Origin: Trichomonas vaginalis G3
Taxonomy: Eukaryota > Parabasalia > Trichomonadida > Trichomonadidae
NCBI RefSeq assembly: GCF_026262505.1
Contig: NC_067203.1
Location: forward strand, 10,478,001 to 10,542,000
Direction of reading: 5' to 3'
DNA length: 64,000 nt
Shown here piece after piece: positions 26,567 to 37,683 of this stretch. The notes under the pieces were generated by a model. The model was not told where the DNA came from and did no database searches. It saw only the letters and a program-made list of their open reading frames with translations. Both the position numbers and the translations under genes were made by a program. How positions within the stretch are numbered: position 1 is the stretch's first letter; the number at the start of each line of letters is the position of its first letter.

Positions 26567-27728
26567 GTTTTCAAATTTTCAGATTTAAATTTAATCTTTA
26601 TTTTCATCATCATTTATAGTCTTGTTCCTTTATACAGTTATAATAAATTATCGTCAGATTCTAATATTTAAGATTCTTACTACTCAATTCAATATAATTA
26701 TGTTAGTCACTCATATTCAGGAGAATAATTTAAAAATCTATAGCTCATATTTTGATAGTTATATATTTAGATGATATATATTGCAATTCCGGTTTCAACA
26801 CGATCAAATGCCAAACCAAGACAAAATATATATGAATTTTCAAAATATCGATTTACATTAGAATCTATATCTAATTTTATCAATACACAAGTAGTGAATG
26901 TTCAATACATCTTTGAGCAACGTGAATAGCACAATTTTATAGGATTATTAGTTGATTATATAAAATATAAGCCAAATCGAATCTGCTGTATAGTACTTTA
27001 GTTTATCATTGAATGTTAAATGTGTTCATATAAATATTTGAGTCAGATATCGCATTTTCTAATTTCAAAATTTATCTCATGAAGTTAGAATTTATTTGAT
27101 CATACAACATCATGTTAGTCAAACCAGAGTTCAATGGCGATTCTAAAATGGAACAAATGCTTGTTTTATCAAAATGTTAAAATATTAATCTAAAAAACTT
27201 AATATCTAACCAAACCATTCTAGAATTATTATATACAGGTATGGGCAATCTAAATGCACACGGAATTCGGAAAATTAAAAAGAATATTTATGAGATTATT
27301 AAATCTTATGTAATTCAATGAAAAGTAGATAATATGAATATCCATAGGCTATATATCAACATATGAGTTTTTGGTTTGACCAATACTATACTAATGTGAT
27401 CAAATTAATCTGATTTCTTAGATTTTCATTTGAAGCATTTGCAGTAGTAGGGGTACCTTTATATATTAACATATTAAAAAATTGCGCTCCGATTCGCAGT
27501 TTCTTCATGATTTTGAGATTGCATTAGATTTCGCGATGCAGAAAAAAATCACTTTAGATTCCCGTCAAACTCTAAGTATAAGCATGTCTCTATATGTAGA
27601 AACTGTCTGCGCTATTTATTTCCCAGCTCAAAAAACCACGGTGTCTGTGTGAGGAAAATACCCATTTTAGGACCCTGGGTAGGGGGTCATGAAAATTTTC
27701 CAAGAGTTGGAAATATAGGGTATAATTT
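26567..27728. other. Gene-free AT-rich stretch
   Basis: Nothing that could be supported was seen. Confidence 0.5.
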
Positions 27729-30700
27729 TTAAACACCAGTAAACGTCTTCAATCCTTCCATAAATAGTTCGCACGGAAGTTTGACGTCAGTCATCATTCT
27801 TGCCACTCTATCAGCGAAAATTGCTGTCCATCTTACCAATCTCGGGAGAGCTTTTGCGCAAATGATTGTTTCATCATGCAATGGACCAAACATTTGAGTT
27901 TCGTCTTTCTGCAGCACAGAAACTCTAAATATCTTGTCATCGCCAAGTACAGGATACACAATGACCAAAGCATCATTGAACTGTGATGTAATTGTCTGCA
28001 TGTTGTAATCTTGGCTGTGATGCGACCAAACAATGTGAACATTGTCATTTCCAATGTGTCTCTTCTTGTAGATCTGTTGTTTGTCGCCTTCGTCGTTAGG
28101 AAGAAGAGGAGCTGTGTGGAACATGACTTCGTATCTCTCGCTATCGAAGTAAACGTGATATCGGCCATTTGAAAAGTTTAATGTGTCAAGTTTTCCACAA
28201 TAGAACTTGTGGGTGCCAATATCGACAATTCTGCCGATACTAAGAATGAAACTCCTGAAATGGGAGCCGGCAGTTGAATCCCAACTGTTGGCAAGAATTT
28301 CATTTTGATCATTTTGGCCATCGCGCACGAAAATGATGCCGATCTTGCAGCATTCCCTTAGTGGAAGACTAAAAAGGGTCTTAGCACTCAAATCAAGGAT
28401 CTGCGTATTTGGAATTATTTTGACATGTTTAATTTCTCCTCGAAGAGTGGTGTGGATCGCGTTGGCCGCCATGCTCTTCATGAACTCGTTCTCGTTTGCA
28501 TCTTGCGAATCAAAAGAGAACCTTTCCTGGGAAGAATTGGGAGATGGAGGCGGAAGAGGGGCTTCTGAGGGCTTTTCTTCGATAGGAAAGTTGCCCATAA
28601 GCTGAGATGGACTGATTGTTTTGCCTTTGGGGGCACATGAAAGCAGTTTTTCGAATTTTTTGTCAAATTCTGTTTCATTTGACTTTTCTATCTCCGGAAA
28701 CTGGGTGTTTTCATCAACATTGATGAAGCTGGTGACATCTCTGATAGGAGTTATGTGGTAATTGTAACATCCGGCCAAAGTAGCAAAAGTTATTTCTGTT
28801 GCTTCCATTTGAGCGGTCGCACAGCCAAGTGTGCAGTTGTTTGACATATATGAGTCACGATTTTGGGGTAAATTCACAGGTGACATGGCCTGATTTGTCC
28901 TCATTAGAAATCTATCGTGAACTAAATCAATTGTAGGGCAATGGTTATGGGAATTCCTAAATGCATCAAATATCTTGGTCAAATGAGATGTTTTACCGGT
29001 GGAAAGGCAGATATCGGAGAAAATTTCCAAATAAAATGTTGAAATTTGTTCTCCTAAGTCTGGGGAAAGGACTGCTTTCGTTAGATACTCAAGTATTAGG
29101 TCATAAAGTTCAGGGAAAACCTTGGAAATCTCTTCATAATCGTCTTGGAAATATCCTATTTGACGAATTGTATGATTTAGCACTGTAACATCGCGATCGA
29201 AGATAGATCTGGCAATATTCATGATCATCTCTTTGATGTTATCATTCATATGGTCAGAAAATGTCCAAATTAACGAATATAAAATTCCCAAAGTTACATT
29301 ATCAACATTATTCTCATGGCAGTACTGATTTATGAGTTCTAGGAGGATGGTGATGATTCTTTCGTGCAAATCATCCGCTTGTATCAATGATTCGTACTCC
29401 ATAAAGTAATTATTTGATTTAATATCACAAACTTTAGAGAATTCCTCGGTAGATGAGACATCCATGTTATTACATTTATCAGGACATGACACAAGAATGG
29501 TAATTATTGATAAAATTTGAGATATCGATATCTTATTTAATTTCTGGTGCTGTAGAGCGATCACAACACTCGGAATGAGTGAGAATGAGTCCGGAACAAT
29601 ATGAGAAAAGGCATGTTGGACCGCTTTGAGGGCTTCAGAAATCAAATTTTGATCATCGTTGGAAAGAAGGGCTCCGCTAAGGAAATTGATGTATCTTTTG
29701 AGTTGTTCCTTCTTTGTTTCAGTTATTGTGCTGCATAAAACAATTATTCTGATGACTTCTAGTGTTGTTGACGAAATATCAGACAAAGCCATTGAAAAAG
29801 CTTTTTCAAAGAAGTTATTCCAGATGTAATTGTCCGGAAATTCAAAGGACTGCTTCAAATAATACTGAGTTTTGGCCAAAGTCTTGAGAAAATAAGATAA
29901 AACGGAAGTTTCTGGGAAAAGCTCAATAATTCCATTGATATATGCTTCAGCAGTCTGTAGATCGCATGATGACGGGTGGAATTTGCAAAAATTGTCATCT
30001 GTCTGGTCATTCAGAAAACAATCGAACGCAACTGGGTCTGTGAAGAGAATATCGACCTTAGACCTGAACAGGGATGAAAAGTCTGTGTATTTCATTCGTT
30101 TGTTTCGGTTTTCGCTGACAGATGCCGTTTCTACAATTTTCGAAATATAATCATCGGAAAGATTGAGGAATTTGCCGATAAATTTGATACCAACTTGAGC
30201 AAAGAACCTGCAGAGGTATTTGTGTGAAACCTTTTCTAATATTTTCGTGTTTTTAGTGTTAAATGAAATATATGTCAAAACTTGGTCTTTTACGAGCTCG
30301 TGAGGGCAGTAATTTATCAAGCTACAGATGGTATCTTGGTTTTGAGGTGTAATAAGCTGACTTATGATGTCTGCCGTCGAATAAATTTCTTCCATTGATG
30401 GATTCTTTCCGTAAAGTGAATTTATGATAACTGTTGGTATAAATTTCTTAAGGTATGATTCGTTTATTGGCTGTTTTAACATTTGAATGAGTTCCGAAAC
30501 TTTTTTTTCAAAAACATACGAAAAAGGTCCTTCTTTTGATTGCGAAGGGTTAATATTGACAAGTATAAGTGGTGCGAGAATTACTTTGTAGATTTCTTTA
30601 AGTTTGTCGTTTGAATCATGTTCTAAATAAAAAGCAACTAATTCTGTATTTTCAATTAAGGCTGGATACCTGTCAAAATGAACACTGAGAACTTTAAACC

Positions 30701-31121
30701 AATCGTGAAGGTTTTTCGGATTGATTTTTCTAAGTAAAAGCCAAATAAAATCGATTGGAAAAACATCTCCTTCAAATTCCTTTGCAAACTTCTGTAAACT
30801 GTCTTCACGTTCAACAATCTTGCTAAAACAGAAGAGAAATGGATTGGGAATTCCTTTGATTTTTTCAGATTTTCGAATTATTGTGAAAAATAGTTGATAA
30901 AACTTGTCGTATAAATTGGCATCAGGGTTTTCTTCAAAATAATCCATGATTACAGTTAAAGATTCATACACGAATGCAAAATCTTTCTGTTCTCCTTCAT
31001 ATGTTGAATCTTGCTCGAGTAGAATAACTACATTATTAATTAGTTCAGAAATCTTCTTATTGGCTACGCAGTTTTCGATTTCTGCCTTTAATAATCTAAT
31101 ATCTACTGGAGTTGAAGTCAT
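27729..31121 (-). CDS. RapGAP/tuberin-type GTPase-activating protein
   Basis: This 1130-residue protein is mostly helical (HEAT-like) up to about residue 900. It then has a Rap/Ral-GAP catalytic domain at about 926-1115: KIGIIFVRDGQ, EVMFHTAPLLPND, the asparagine-thumb segment KKRHIGNDNVHIVW (catalytic Asn near residue 1025), FNDALVIVYP, and LPRLVRWTAIFADRVARMM. The order and length match the RALGAP-alpha/TSC2 class, which switches off Rap/Rheb/Ral small GTPases. A Ser/Pro-rich linker (about 855-885) precedes the domain. It starts at the ATG at 31121, 17 bases after a TCACC initiator. The stop TAA lies in TAAA. It looks intact. TSC2 versus RALGAP cannot be decided by eye. Confidence 0.85.
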   Translation of the reverse strand: MTSTPVDIRLLKAEIENCVANKKISELINNVVILLEQDSTYEGEQKDFAFVYESLTVIMDYFEENPDANLYDKFYQLFFTIIRKSEKIKGIPNPFLFCFSKIVEREDSLQKFAKEFEGDVFPIDFIWLLLRKINPKNLHDWFKVLSVHFDRYPALIENTELVAFYLEHDSNDKLKEIYKVILAPLILVNINPSQSKEGPFSYVFEKKVSELIQMLKQPINESYLKKFIPTVIINSLYGKNPSMEEIYSTADIISQLITPQNQDTICSLINYCPHELVKDQVLTYISFNTKNTKILEKVSHKYLCRFFAQVGIKFIGKFLNLSDDYISKIVETASVSENRNKRMKYTDFSSLFRSKVDILFTDPVAFDCFLNDQTDDNFCKFHPSSCDLQTAEAYINGIIELFPETSVLSYFLKTLAKTQYYLKQSFEFPDNYIWNNFFEKAFSMALSDISSTTLEVIRIIVLCSTITETKKEQLKRYINFLSGALLSNDDQNLISEALKAVQHAFSHIVPDSFSLIPSVVIALQHQKLNKISISQILSIITILVSCPDKCNNMDVSSTEEFSKVCDIKSNNYFMEYESLIQADDLHERIITILLELINQYCHENNVDNVTLGILYSLIWTFSDHMNDNIKEMIMNIARSIFDRDVTVLNHTIRQIGYFQDDYEEISKVFPELYDLILEYLTKAVLSPDLGEQISTFYLEIFSDICLSTGKTSHLTKIFDAFRNSHNHCPTIDLVHDRFLMRTNQAMSPVNLPQNRDSYMSNNCTLGCATAQMEATEITFATLAGCYNYHITPIRDVTSFINVDENTQFPEIEKSNETEFDKKFEKLLSCAPKGKTISPSQLMGNFPIEEKPSEAPLPPPSPNSSQERFSFDSQDANENEFMKSMAANAIHTTLRGEIKHVKIIPNTQILDLSAKTLFSLPLRECCKIGIIFVRDGQNDQNEILANSWDSTAGSHFRSFILSIGRIVDIGTHKFYCGKLDTLNFSNGRYHVYFDSERYEVMFHTAPLLPNDEGDKQQIYKKRHIGNDNVHIVWSHHSQDYNMQTITSQFNDALVIVYPVLGDDKIFRVSVLQKDETQMFGPLHDETIICAKALPRLVRWTAIFADRVARMMTDVKLPCELFMEGLKTFTGV

Positions 31122-31135
31122 CTGATTGGGAAAAA

Positions 31136-31140
31136 GGTGA
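31136..31140 (-). promoter_or_regulatory. Initiator TCACC of the RapGAP gene
   Basis: Fits the trichomonad Inr pattern, 17-19 bases before the ATG at 31121. Confidence 0.55.
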
Positions 31141-31749
31141 CATTTATTTTCTCCAAAACAAAATTTGAGTAGATCTTATTGATTTGATGCGCTTCGTATT
31201 ACAGCGTATCGAAAACTGTTTCAAGAGGGACTCGTTCATATAAGTATGAATTTGTTTTGAAGAGCAAATTCAATATGATTTGATTTTTTTTTTCGTCAAA
31301 TCTATCTGTGCCACTAAAACACATTGATGAAAAATTTGAAATCTTATCACACTGTTATTGTTTGTTATCATAATAAATAACTATTACAAAACATTTATTC
31401 GAATACCCTTTGATACGTTTATTATATTGACATGCTAAAATATATCCAAATGATAATAAGGAATGGATTCTTAAGATCTGCGTTATTCAAATTGAGGTTT
31501 TACGAAGTTTAAAGTTTTTTTAAGTATTCTGTTTTGCGATTACGAAAAATAAGCCCAAAATTTGAGTTTGTAACTTAATATTTCAAATTTTTTATTCGAC
31601 GACTTCTGGCAATATGTGAAGTGCCCAATGATTATTCACTAAAAGAGAAATATCAATATCATCTTCTGTAAATGGAATTCATGATTTTAATCATTTCAGA
31701 AGCAAACTATTACTATGAATAATAAAGAATAATATCTTATGTAAGAACA

Positions 31750-33261
31750 TCATCTTTTCGCACCATGTGAAATAAGAAGTTCAACCATTTCTTTATTATT
31801 TTCGATTGTTGCGATATAAAGTGCTGTTATTCCATTTTCAGTTTTTTCATTGATATTCGCACCATGCGAAATAAGAAGATCAACCATTTCTTTGTTATTT
31901 TCGATTGTTGCGATATCAAGTGCTGTTTTTCCATCCTCATCTTTTTCATTGACATTTGCACTATGTGAAATAAGAATTTCAGCAGTTTCTTTACTATTAT
32001 TCCATGCAGCAATGTGAAATGCAGTCTTTCCATGATTTTCTTTTTCATTAATATTCGCACCATGTGAAATAAGAACTTCAGCAATTCTTCTATGGTTCAT
32101 CAACGCTGCAATATGAAGTGCTGTTCTTCCACCCTCATTTTTTTCATTAATATTCGCACCATGTGAAATAAGAATCTCGGCAGTTTCTGTACTATTTTCC
32201 AATGCTGCAGTATGAAGTGCGGTTTTCCCCTCATCATCTTTTCCATTGACATTCGCACCATGCGAAATAAGAAATTCAGCAGCCTCTTGACTATTTTTTC
32301 TTGCAGCAATATGAAGTGCTGTTCTCCCAACTTCATCTTTTCCATTGATATTCGCACCAAGTGAAAGGAAGTATTCCAAAAGGGATGGAATATTAAAAAG
32401 TGAACAATAAATAAAGCATTTGTTAATATCATTAGTTTGATCGAAATAAACTAAAAAGGATTCAAGATTATTGTATAGTCCACAATATTCTAAATCAATC
32501 TCTATATTGTATTCATTCATCAAGAATGTAACAAAATCAATGTTGTGTGAAATAATTGCATATTTATTGCATTTTTCTTCTGGTTTTTGATATTTCAAGC
32601 ATTCACTCATAATTTCTTTGTTTCCTCCTAAAAATGAAAATTTTAGACATTTTTGAGTTATTTTTGAGCTGAATTTCGTTCTTAATAACTTGAAACAATC
32701 AACTGCTCCATGGTAACAACATAATTCAAGTAATGAATATCCGTTCTTAGAAATTGGATACAAATAGTTTTCAAGTATTTGACCTTTATCAAATTCATCT
32801 CTTTCAGTGAATTGTATGAATTTTTCTAAGTCATTATTCATAATTGCTCTGTAAATTGTATTTCCTGTATGAATACCGAGATTTTCTGAATTGTATTCTT
32901 CAAAATCGGCAGATTTGTCTAATTTAATTCCATATTCTTTATGAAACAGAGAGATTGAAAAAATTTCGTCATTGTTTAATTCTTCCACACGATATTCATC
33001 ATATATGAGTTTGCCAAGAAATAAATATGACATGACATAGCGATTATTATACGGAATGATATTTAAAATGTCTTTTATTACATTTGCTGGAAGAAATTTC
33101 TTTGAATCAATCAATTCAGTTTTGATCATTTTGTAAATTGACTTTAATTCTTCTTCTGTTTCCGATTTCAACTGATACAATGCATGATATGAATCGATAT
33201 AGTATTTGTAGATACTTCGCAATTTGCTGTATTGGTTTGGATTAACGTCTTGGTCGGACAT
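31750..33261 (-). CDS. Ankyrin-repeat protein with DUF3447-type N-terminus, whole
   Basis: The ATG at 33261 (MSDQDVNPNQYSKLRSIYKY) is taken as the start; the open frame before it has no ATG. It gives 503 residues. The N-terminal about 270 residues are helical and match the trichomonad ankyrin-gene type: YSLLELCCYHGAVDCFKLLR, FSFLGGNKEIMSECL and AIISHNIDFVTFLM. Seven ankyrin repeats of 33 residues follow, with the consensus GKTALHIAA-NN-E-AE-LISHGAN. The repeats are very alike at base level, a sign of recent expansion or homogenisation. Such proteins are protein-binding scaffolds, and the target is unknown. TCATAT at about 33299 could serve as initiator. Confidence 0.85.
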   Translation of the reverse strand: MSDQDVNPNQYSKLRSIYKYYIDSYHALYQLKSETEEELKSIYKMIKTELIDSKKFLPANVIKDILNIIPYNNRYVMSYLFLGKLIYDEYRVEELNNDEIFSISLFHKEYGIKLDKSADFEEYNSENLGIHTGNTIYRAIMNNDLEKFIQFTERDEFDKGQILENYLYPISKNGYSLLELCCYHGAVDCFKLLRTKFSSKITQKCLKFSFLGGNKEIMSECLKYQKPEEKCNKYAIISHNIDFVTFLMNEYNIEIDLEYCGLYNNLESFLVYFDQTNDINKCFIYCSLFNIPSLLEYFLSLGANINGKDEVGRTALHIAARKNSQEAAEFLISHGANVNGKDDEGKTALHTAALENSTETAEILISHGANINEKNEGGRTALHIAALMNHRRIAEVLISHGANINEKENHGKTAFHIAAWNNSKETAEILISHSANVNEKDEDGKTALDIATIENNKEMVDLLISHGANINEKTENGITALYIATIENNKEMVELLISHGAKR

Positions 33262-34289
33262 TATTTTTTTTAAAAGACATATTTGCGTTTTATCATATGA
33301 ACAAGCCCTTAAATTCACTGGAAGAAAAATACTTAAGCATGTCGGTTTGGGCAATACTTTTGGAAAATTTTCCGCGAAATTTGAGCCTTCTAGGCTCAAA
33401 TTTCGCAGTCAATCAAAAACTAAAATAAGCATATTATAAAGCTCATATATTCTTTTTGTTTATAAAAAAAATTGCAATTTTTTTGCATTCTCTTTTATAT
33501 ATAAAGTTTATTGGAAATCAAATTTACCTATTTACAATAAACTCTACTTGCACTTTAAAAAGGATGGATATAGAATTATTTAAATTCTCATGAAAGAATT
33601 CATAATATTGAGGATGATTATTGTAGCTAAATGTTCTCAAAATCAACAAAATTGATCTTGCACTATACAAAATTAGTAAAAATTATGATACATTTTGAAA
33701 TAATAAATAAATTTTGAGAAAATCCTCGTTTGCCTTTAAAATAACCCTTACAAATATGTTTATTGGCATTGTGTCTGACATATCTACCAAAGTATGCTAT
33801 CTATGCGAACATCTAAATCAAATTACAGAGTTCATGAATAATATTATCGATGGCTATTGATCTTATACAGGAGATTAACACAATTCTGAAGTTTTACTGA
33901 TTATTGCAGGTGGGCAATTCTTAATAACGTCCAATTGCCCAAATTTTATTGCCCATGGGCAATACTTCAGTGAGCAGAATATGATTATATATTTTCTGAT
34001 AATTATATTCATGTTAATGTAACATTCCTGAAAGTTCAATCTGAAAGTAGATTTGAAGAGAAATCAAATTATGAAATTATCAAATGTAGATGATATATGT
34101 GATTTAAGTAAAGATTTAGAACGTATACATCAAGCCAAGTAATTTATGTCTATAATAAATACATGTTTTATGACCAAAATTCCTTCAAAATGAGTATTTT
34201 TGGAATTTTCCTCTGAATTCAATACTTTACACTATTTCCCACGTGTGCAATATTTCTTCAAAAATAGACCACATTTTGAGGTCAGGTAG
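33262..34289. other. Gene-free AT-rich stretch
   Basis: Short echoes of TGGGCAATACTT occur near 33340 and 33953. No gene is seen. Confidence 0.45.
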
Positions 34290-34323
34290 GTGGGGCTTCC
34301 AGGCGCGTTGCGCCCTCTAGCCC
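34290..34323 (-). repeat. 34-bp hairpin, inverse partner of 18498-18531
   Basis: Same outer sequence as the partner. The central stem is GCGC-type instead of GCAC/GTGC, so both sides changed. Confidence 0.7.
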
Positions 34324-34451
34324 ATAAGAAATTTTGCCCAAGACCCAAGAGGAGGACCGAACTCCAGCCGACCAGCCGGTGACAAAACCAAAACCGTTGT
34401 TATTTACATCATATTAATAGTGTCACTTTTTAAATGTCACTTTTTATGTCA

Positions 34452-34486
34452 CTTTTCACAAATTATATATGTTTTCATGTTTTGTC
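34452..34486 (-). repeat. 35-bp inverse partner of 18414-18448
   Basis: Exact match in reverse orientation. TGTCACTTTT repeats surround it. Confidence 0.7.
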
Positions 34487-34570
34487 ACTTTTCTGTCACT
34501 TTTCGGGTAAAAACATTATTATTATTATATATAAATGAATTTTACAAAACCGCCATTACCGTTCTTTGGA

Positions 34571-35288
34571 AATAAGAGTAGATGTGTTGCATGCTAAGAT
34601 CAGTCATAATGTAAACCTCTCAATTTTATTGTCGTGGGAAGTATCTCAATTCCTTCAAAAAAATTGAAAAACTATTTAATTTTAAAAATATAATACTTTT
34701 AATTAGTTAATTAATTGGAGATATTTTTTAAAAATCACTTTTGATAATACTTTTGAGAACTTTAATTAAAAAAATATATTCAAAAATATCCAGGATATCA
34801 AGAGGGAATTGTTCCTTATGAGGTATATAGTTATGATGTATACCTCATAAGGAACAATTCCCTCCTTAAAATCGTAGACATTTTTATACTTATTAATCAA
34901 CCATTCAAAATCATATTCCTCTGAAAAGTTATTTTATTAAAAATTTAGAATTTTAATAAATATAGAGTTTGAATTTCATACAATACCTATATATTTTCAA
35001 TAATGGAATTTGAAAACCATTCTCAAAAGTTCTCAGAAAACCTTTTTTTCATTAATTTTAAGAAATCTGAGTATTAAATTAAGTGATAAATTCGTTTGAC
35101 ACTACTTTAATTTTTAAATTCAAAAAATTATATGTGCTTCTTAAAATGACTCAAAAAAATTTTATTATAAAATAATATATAATATTAAAAATCCCACAAC
35201 ATTTTTTTACTTTACATAATCGTACTTCCTCGACGATTAATTTCCACTCAATTTCTATCGTTGACCGAACTTAGCATGCAACAGATGT
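34571..35288. mobile_element. Possible short inverted-repeat element
   Basis: GATGTGTTGCATGCTAAGAT at the left and TTAGCATGCAACAGATG at the right form imperfect inverted arms of about 24 bases about 700 bases apart. The interior is AT-rich and has no gene. The right arm abuts Maverick copy C. Confidence 0.4.
34802..34864. repeat. Perfect 26-bp inverted repeat with 11-base loop
   Basis: GAGGGAATTGTTCCTTATGA(GGTATA) at 34802-34827 pairs exactly with 34839-34864. The loop is TAGTTATGATG. Confidence 0.9.
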
Positions 35289-35300
35289 AAAGATATTATA

Positions 35301-35927
35301 TTGAGAGAACTTAAGAAACTACCGAATGGTCTAACATTTGTAGATTTGTTCGGTGGAAGTTTCTATATATCCCATTTATGTCATACAATATTCCCAAACT
35401 CAAAGATTATATGCAATGACTTCGACACCTATATGGACCGTCTCAAACATATTCCAGACACAAACAATATATTGAAAGAGTTAAAAGAAAAGATACCTAT
35501 AGGTAAGATGGAACGTATACCATTAGATAAGAAAAATATTGTGAGAGAGGTTTTGAAAAAAGCAGAATATATAGACTGAGATAGTATATCTGCTAGACTA
35601 TTATATAGTGGTGCTATAAGAGTTCATGACATTGAAACACTTATGTCAAAAGTTTTATATCTTAACTATACAAATGTTTTCAAAGAGGACATAGAAAAAT
35701 ATATTGAGGGTATAGAGTTTGTGAGATGTCATTGGACAGAGTTGTATGAAAAATATAAAGACAAGGAAAATGTTTTCTTTATAGTGGACCCGCCGTTCTA
35801 TAACACATGGGATTTTCAATACCAAGTAGACTGGACTTTGAGAGACTCTTTAGAAACTTTAGACGTTATACATAACCATCCATGCTTTTACTTTACATCC
35901 GATAAAGTGGTTTGGAAACCGTTATGA
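35301..35927 (+). pseudogene. Dam-type (D12) N6-adenine DNA methyltransferase, broken
   Basis: FVDLFGGSFYISHLCHTIFP is the SAM-binding motif I of D12 methylases and VDPPFYNTWDFQYQVDW the catalytic DPPY-type motif IV, in family order and spacing. ICNDFDTYM fits the acidic motif II. Enzymes of this class methylate adenine in short palindromes such as GATC. It looks broken, with about two breaks, and no ATG is present at its left edge. N6-methyladenine is reported in trichomonads, so Maverick methylases are of interest. This copy is a fossil. Confidence 0.8.
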
Positions 35928-36040
35928 GATGGTTAGAGGACATACATGACTATGAGTTTATATATGACAAGATAGAATATGAGAGAGGTCCTATAAACCG
36001 GAGAAAGTGTCACAATAAAGAAATTTTATTAGTAAGTAAA

Positions 36041-36180
36041 TGTGGTTTGAAATAGGACTACTTGTTTTAGGTTTTTTCCATTGTGTCATTTATTTATTTG
36101 ACGTGGCATAAAAGTACAGAGAATATGAAGATGAACCAATGCCTGCAAATGTTCAGCATATGTACTCGGAAGAGATATTT
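36041..36180 (+). pseudogene. Membrane peptide of the Maverick, copy C
   Basis: Counterpart of 17039-17170 (same FEIGLLVLGFFHCVIYLF helix). It looks broken, with about one break. Confidence 0.45.
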
Positions 36181-36195
36181 TTATCTAATATTAAA

Positions 36196-36552
36196 TGGAC
36201 GCACAGAACTTAGCGAATGCACAGCAACCTGGACAACCAAACCAGAGAATATTCCAAATGAAGTTAGAATACAAACTGCAATGGCAAACTATGGTCAAGT
36301 GCCAACAGATGTACAAATGCAAACTGCCATGTCAAATGACGCTGCGTTAGGTTTGCCACCATGGTATGCAAATATGAGATGGAAAGAGTTTTATACAAAC
36401 CCTGAAGTGGAATATAAACAACTTTATGCAGATGACGCGAACACAGGAGTTGACCCAGAATATGTTTTTACCAGAGGAGAAACAGAATGTATGAGCTCCA
36501 GTTAAAGAATGCTATGGAACTCAACAGGAAACGTAAGAGACTAGGCGGACAT
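36196..36552 (+). pseudogene. 120-residue QTAMxN protein, copy C, broken
   Basis: Counterpart of 16653-17015. It keeps the two QTAM units and the basic end. It looks broken, with about two breaks. Confidence 0.6.
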
Positions 36553-36573
36553 TAGATTTTTACATATAGTAAA

Positions 36574-36840
36574 ATGGGTTTCTTCAGTAGTATTGGAAAC
36601 TTCTTCAGAAGAGTTGGAAGAGGTATATGGAATGGAATAAAATCTGTCGGAAGAGGAGTATGGAACGGAGTCAAAAATATTGGTAAAAGAGTAGGTCAGT
36701 TTGTTGGTATTATACCTAAAGACCCTGAACCAGAAGAACAAGCTCCTGTAATACAACAGCCTGAACCTGCACACAGTCTAGTTGGCAACCAAATCCAACA
36801 CCTCAACCGTATTAAAAAATTATATTTTACCGTTCGATAG
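36574..36840 (+). pseudogene. Amphipathic Gly/Trp/Lys-rich protein, copy C
   Basis: Counterpart of 16392-16634 (GRGIWNGIKSVGRGVWNG). The C-terminal end differs. It looks broken, with about one break. Confidence 0.55.
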
Positions 36841-36843
36841 TAG

Positions 36844-37665
36844 TTGTATATGAAACTAAGTTCTAAGTAAAACGCATGGTATAATGGAATTATTCTTTTT
36901 CTTCCATCTGTAGTAAACCATACTTGAAAGTCTGAAATACTTCCACTTGGTGGTTCGTATAACTTTGTAGGTTTTTCGTAAAAGTCATTTGCCAAGCATA
37001 AGAAAGAGTTTTGGGCGCCAGAAAATGAAGCATGAACAATAATAGCATCTGAGTCGAAAATATTTTCATATGTTCCATTAGGGTTTTCGACTTCATAATA
37101 GTCCGGGTGTACTGGATATGCTGGGCTGATTTAACATCCTCATAAATCTATACCATGCCAAGTTGTTATATTTTGTAGAAATATAAACGTTTTCTCCAAG
37201 GTCTTCTATTTTATTGATTTTAACAGTTGCATTTTTCCTGTCATAAATAATATCGAGATGGTATTCTCCTTCGTCAATGTTATACTGGTTTGCATATTCA
37301 ATATAGATATCGTTTATTTTTTCTTGAAAAGCTTGAAGAGTTGTTTCTAAGTTTATAAGCAAACTAACTTGTAAAAGTTTTCCCTGTTCAAATTTCTCAT
37401 ACATACGTTTTTCTTTGTTATAGTATCGAACTTCAAAACCGACCGTAAATGGGAAACCATGTATGGCTTCTGAAATGAACTTCATTCTACGAAAGCCAAT
37501 AGCTTTTGTGACGGATGGGTCTCTTAACCATCTTAATGGGTAGTCAAAACGATAGCCTTCATGCTTTACGGTATCTGTCTCAAACTTTTGACCGACATTA
37601 GTAAAAAGTTCATCTAATGGTTTAGTTGTAGCAACTCTAGAATTTTCTTTTTCTATTGGAAGCAT
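36844..37665 (-). pseudogene. Capsid-associated Maverick protein, variant 3, broken
   Basis: The first 65 and the last about 75 residues nearly match variant 2 (15538-16387). The central about 120 residues share only scattered positions (PFTVGFEVRYYNKEKRMYEK here). It looks broken, with about one or two breaks. It is divergent from the fibre-like gene 18 bases away, as in copy B. Confidence 0.55.
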
Positions 37666-37683
37666 ATTTTATCTATAATAAAA

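Noticed and set aside
20709-33261. Introns in host genes
   Set aside because: Genes are open end to end and no GTATGT...ACTAACACACAG-type trichomonad intron was seen.
33262-33399. Upstream extension of the ankyrin protein
   Set aside because: The frame is open but begins without ATG. The ATG at 33261 matches the start of sister proteins.
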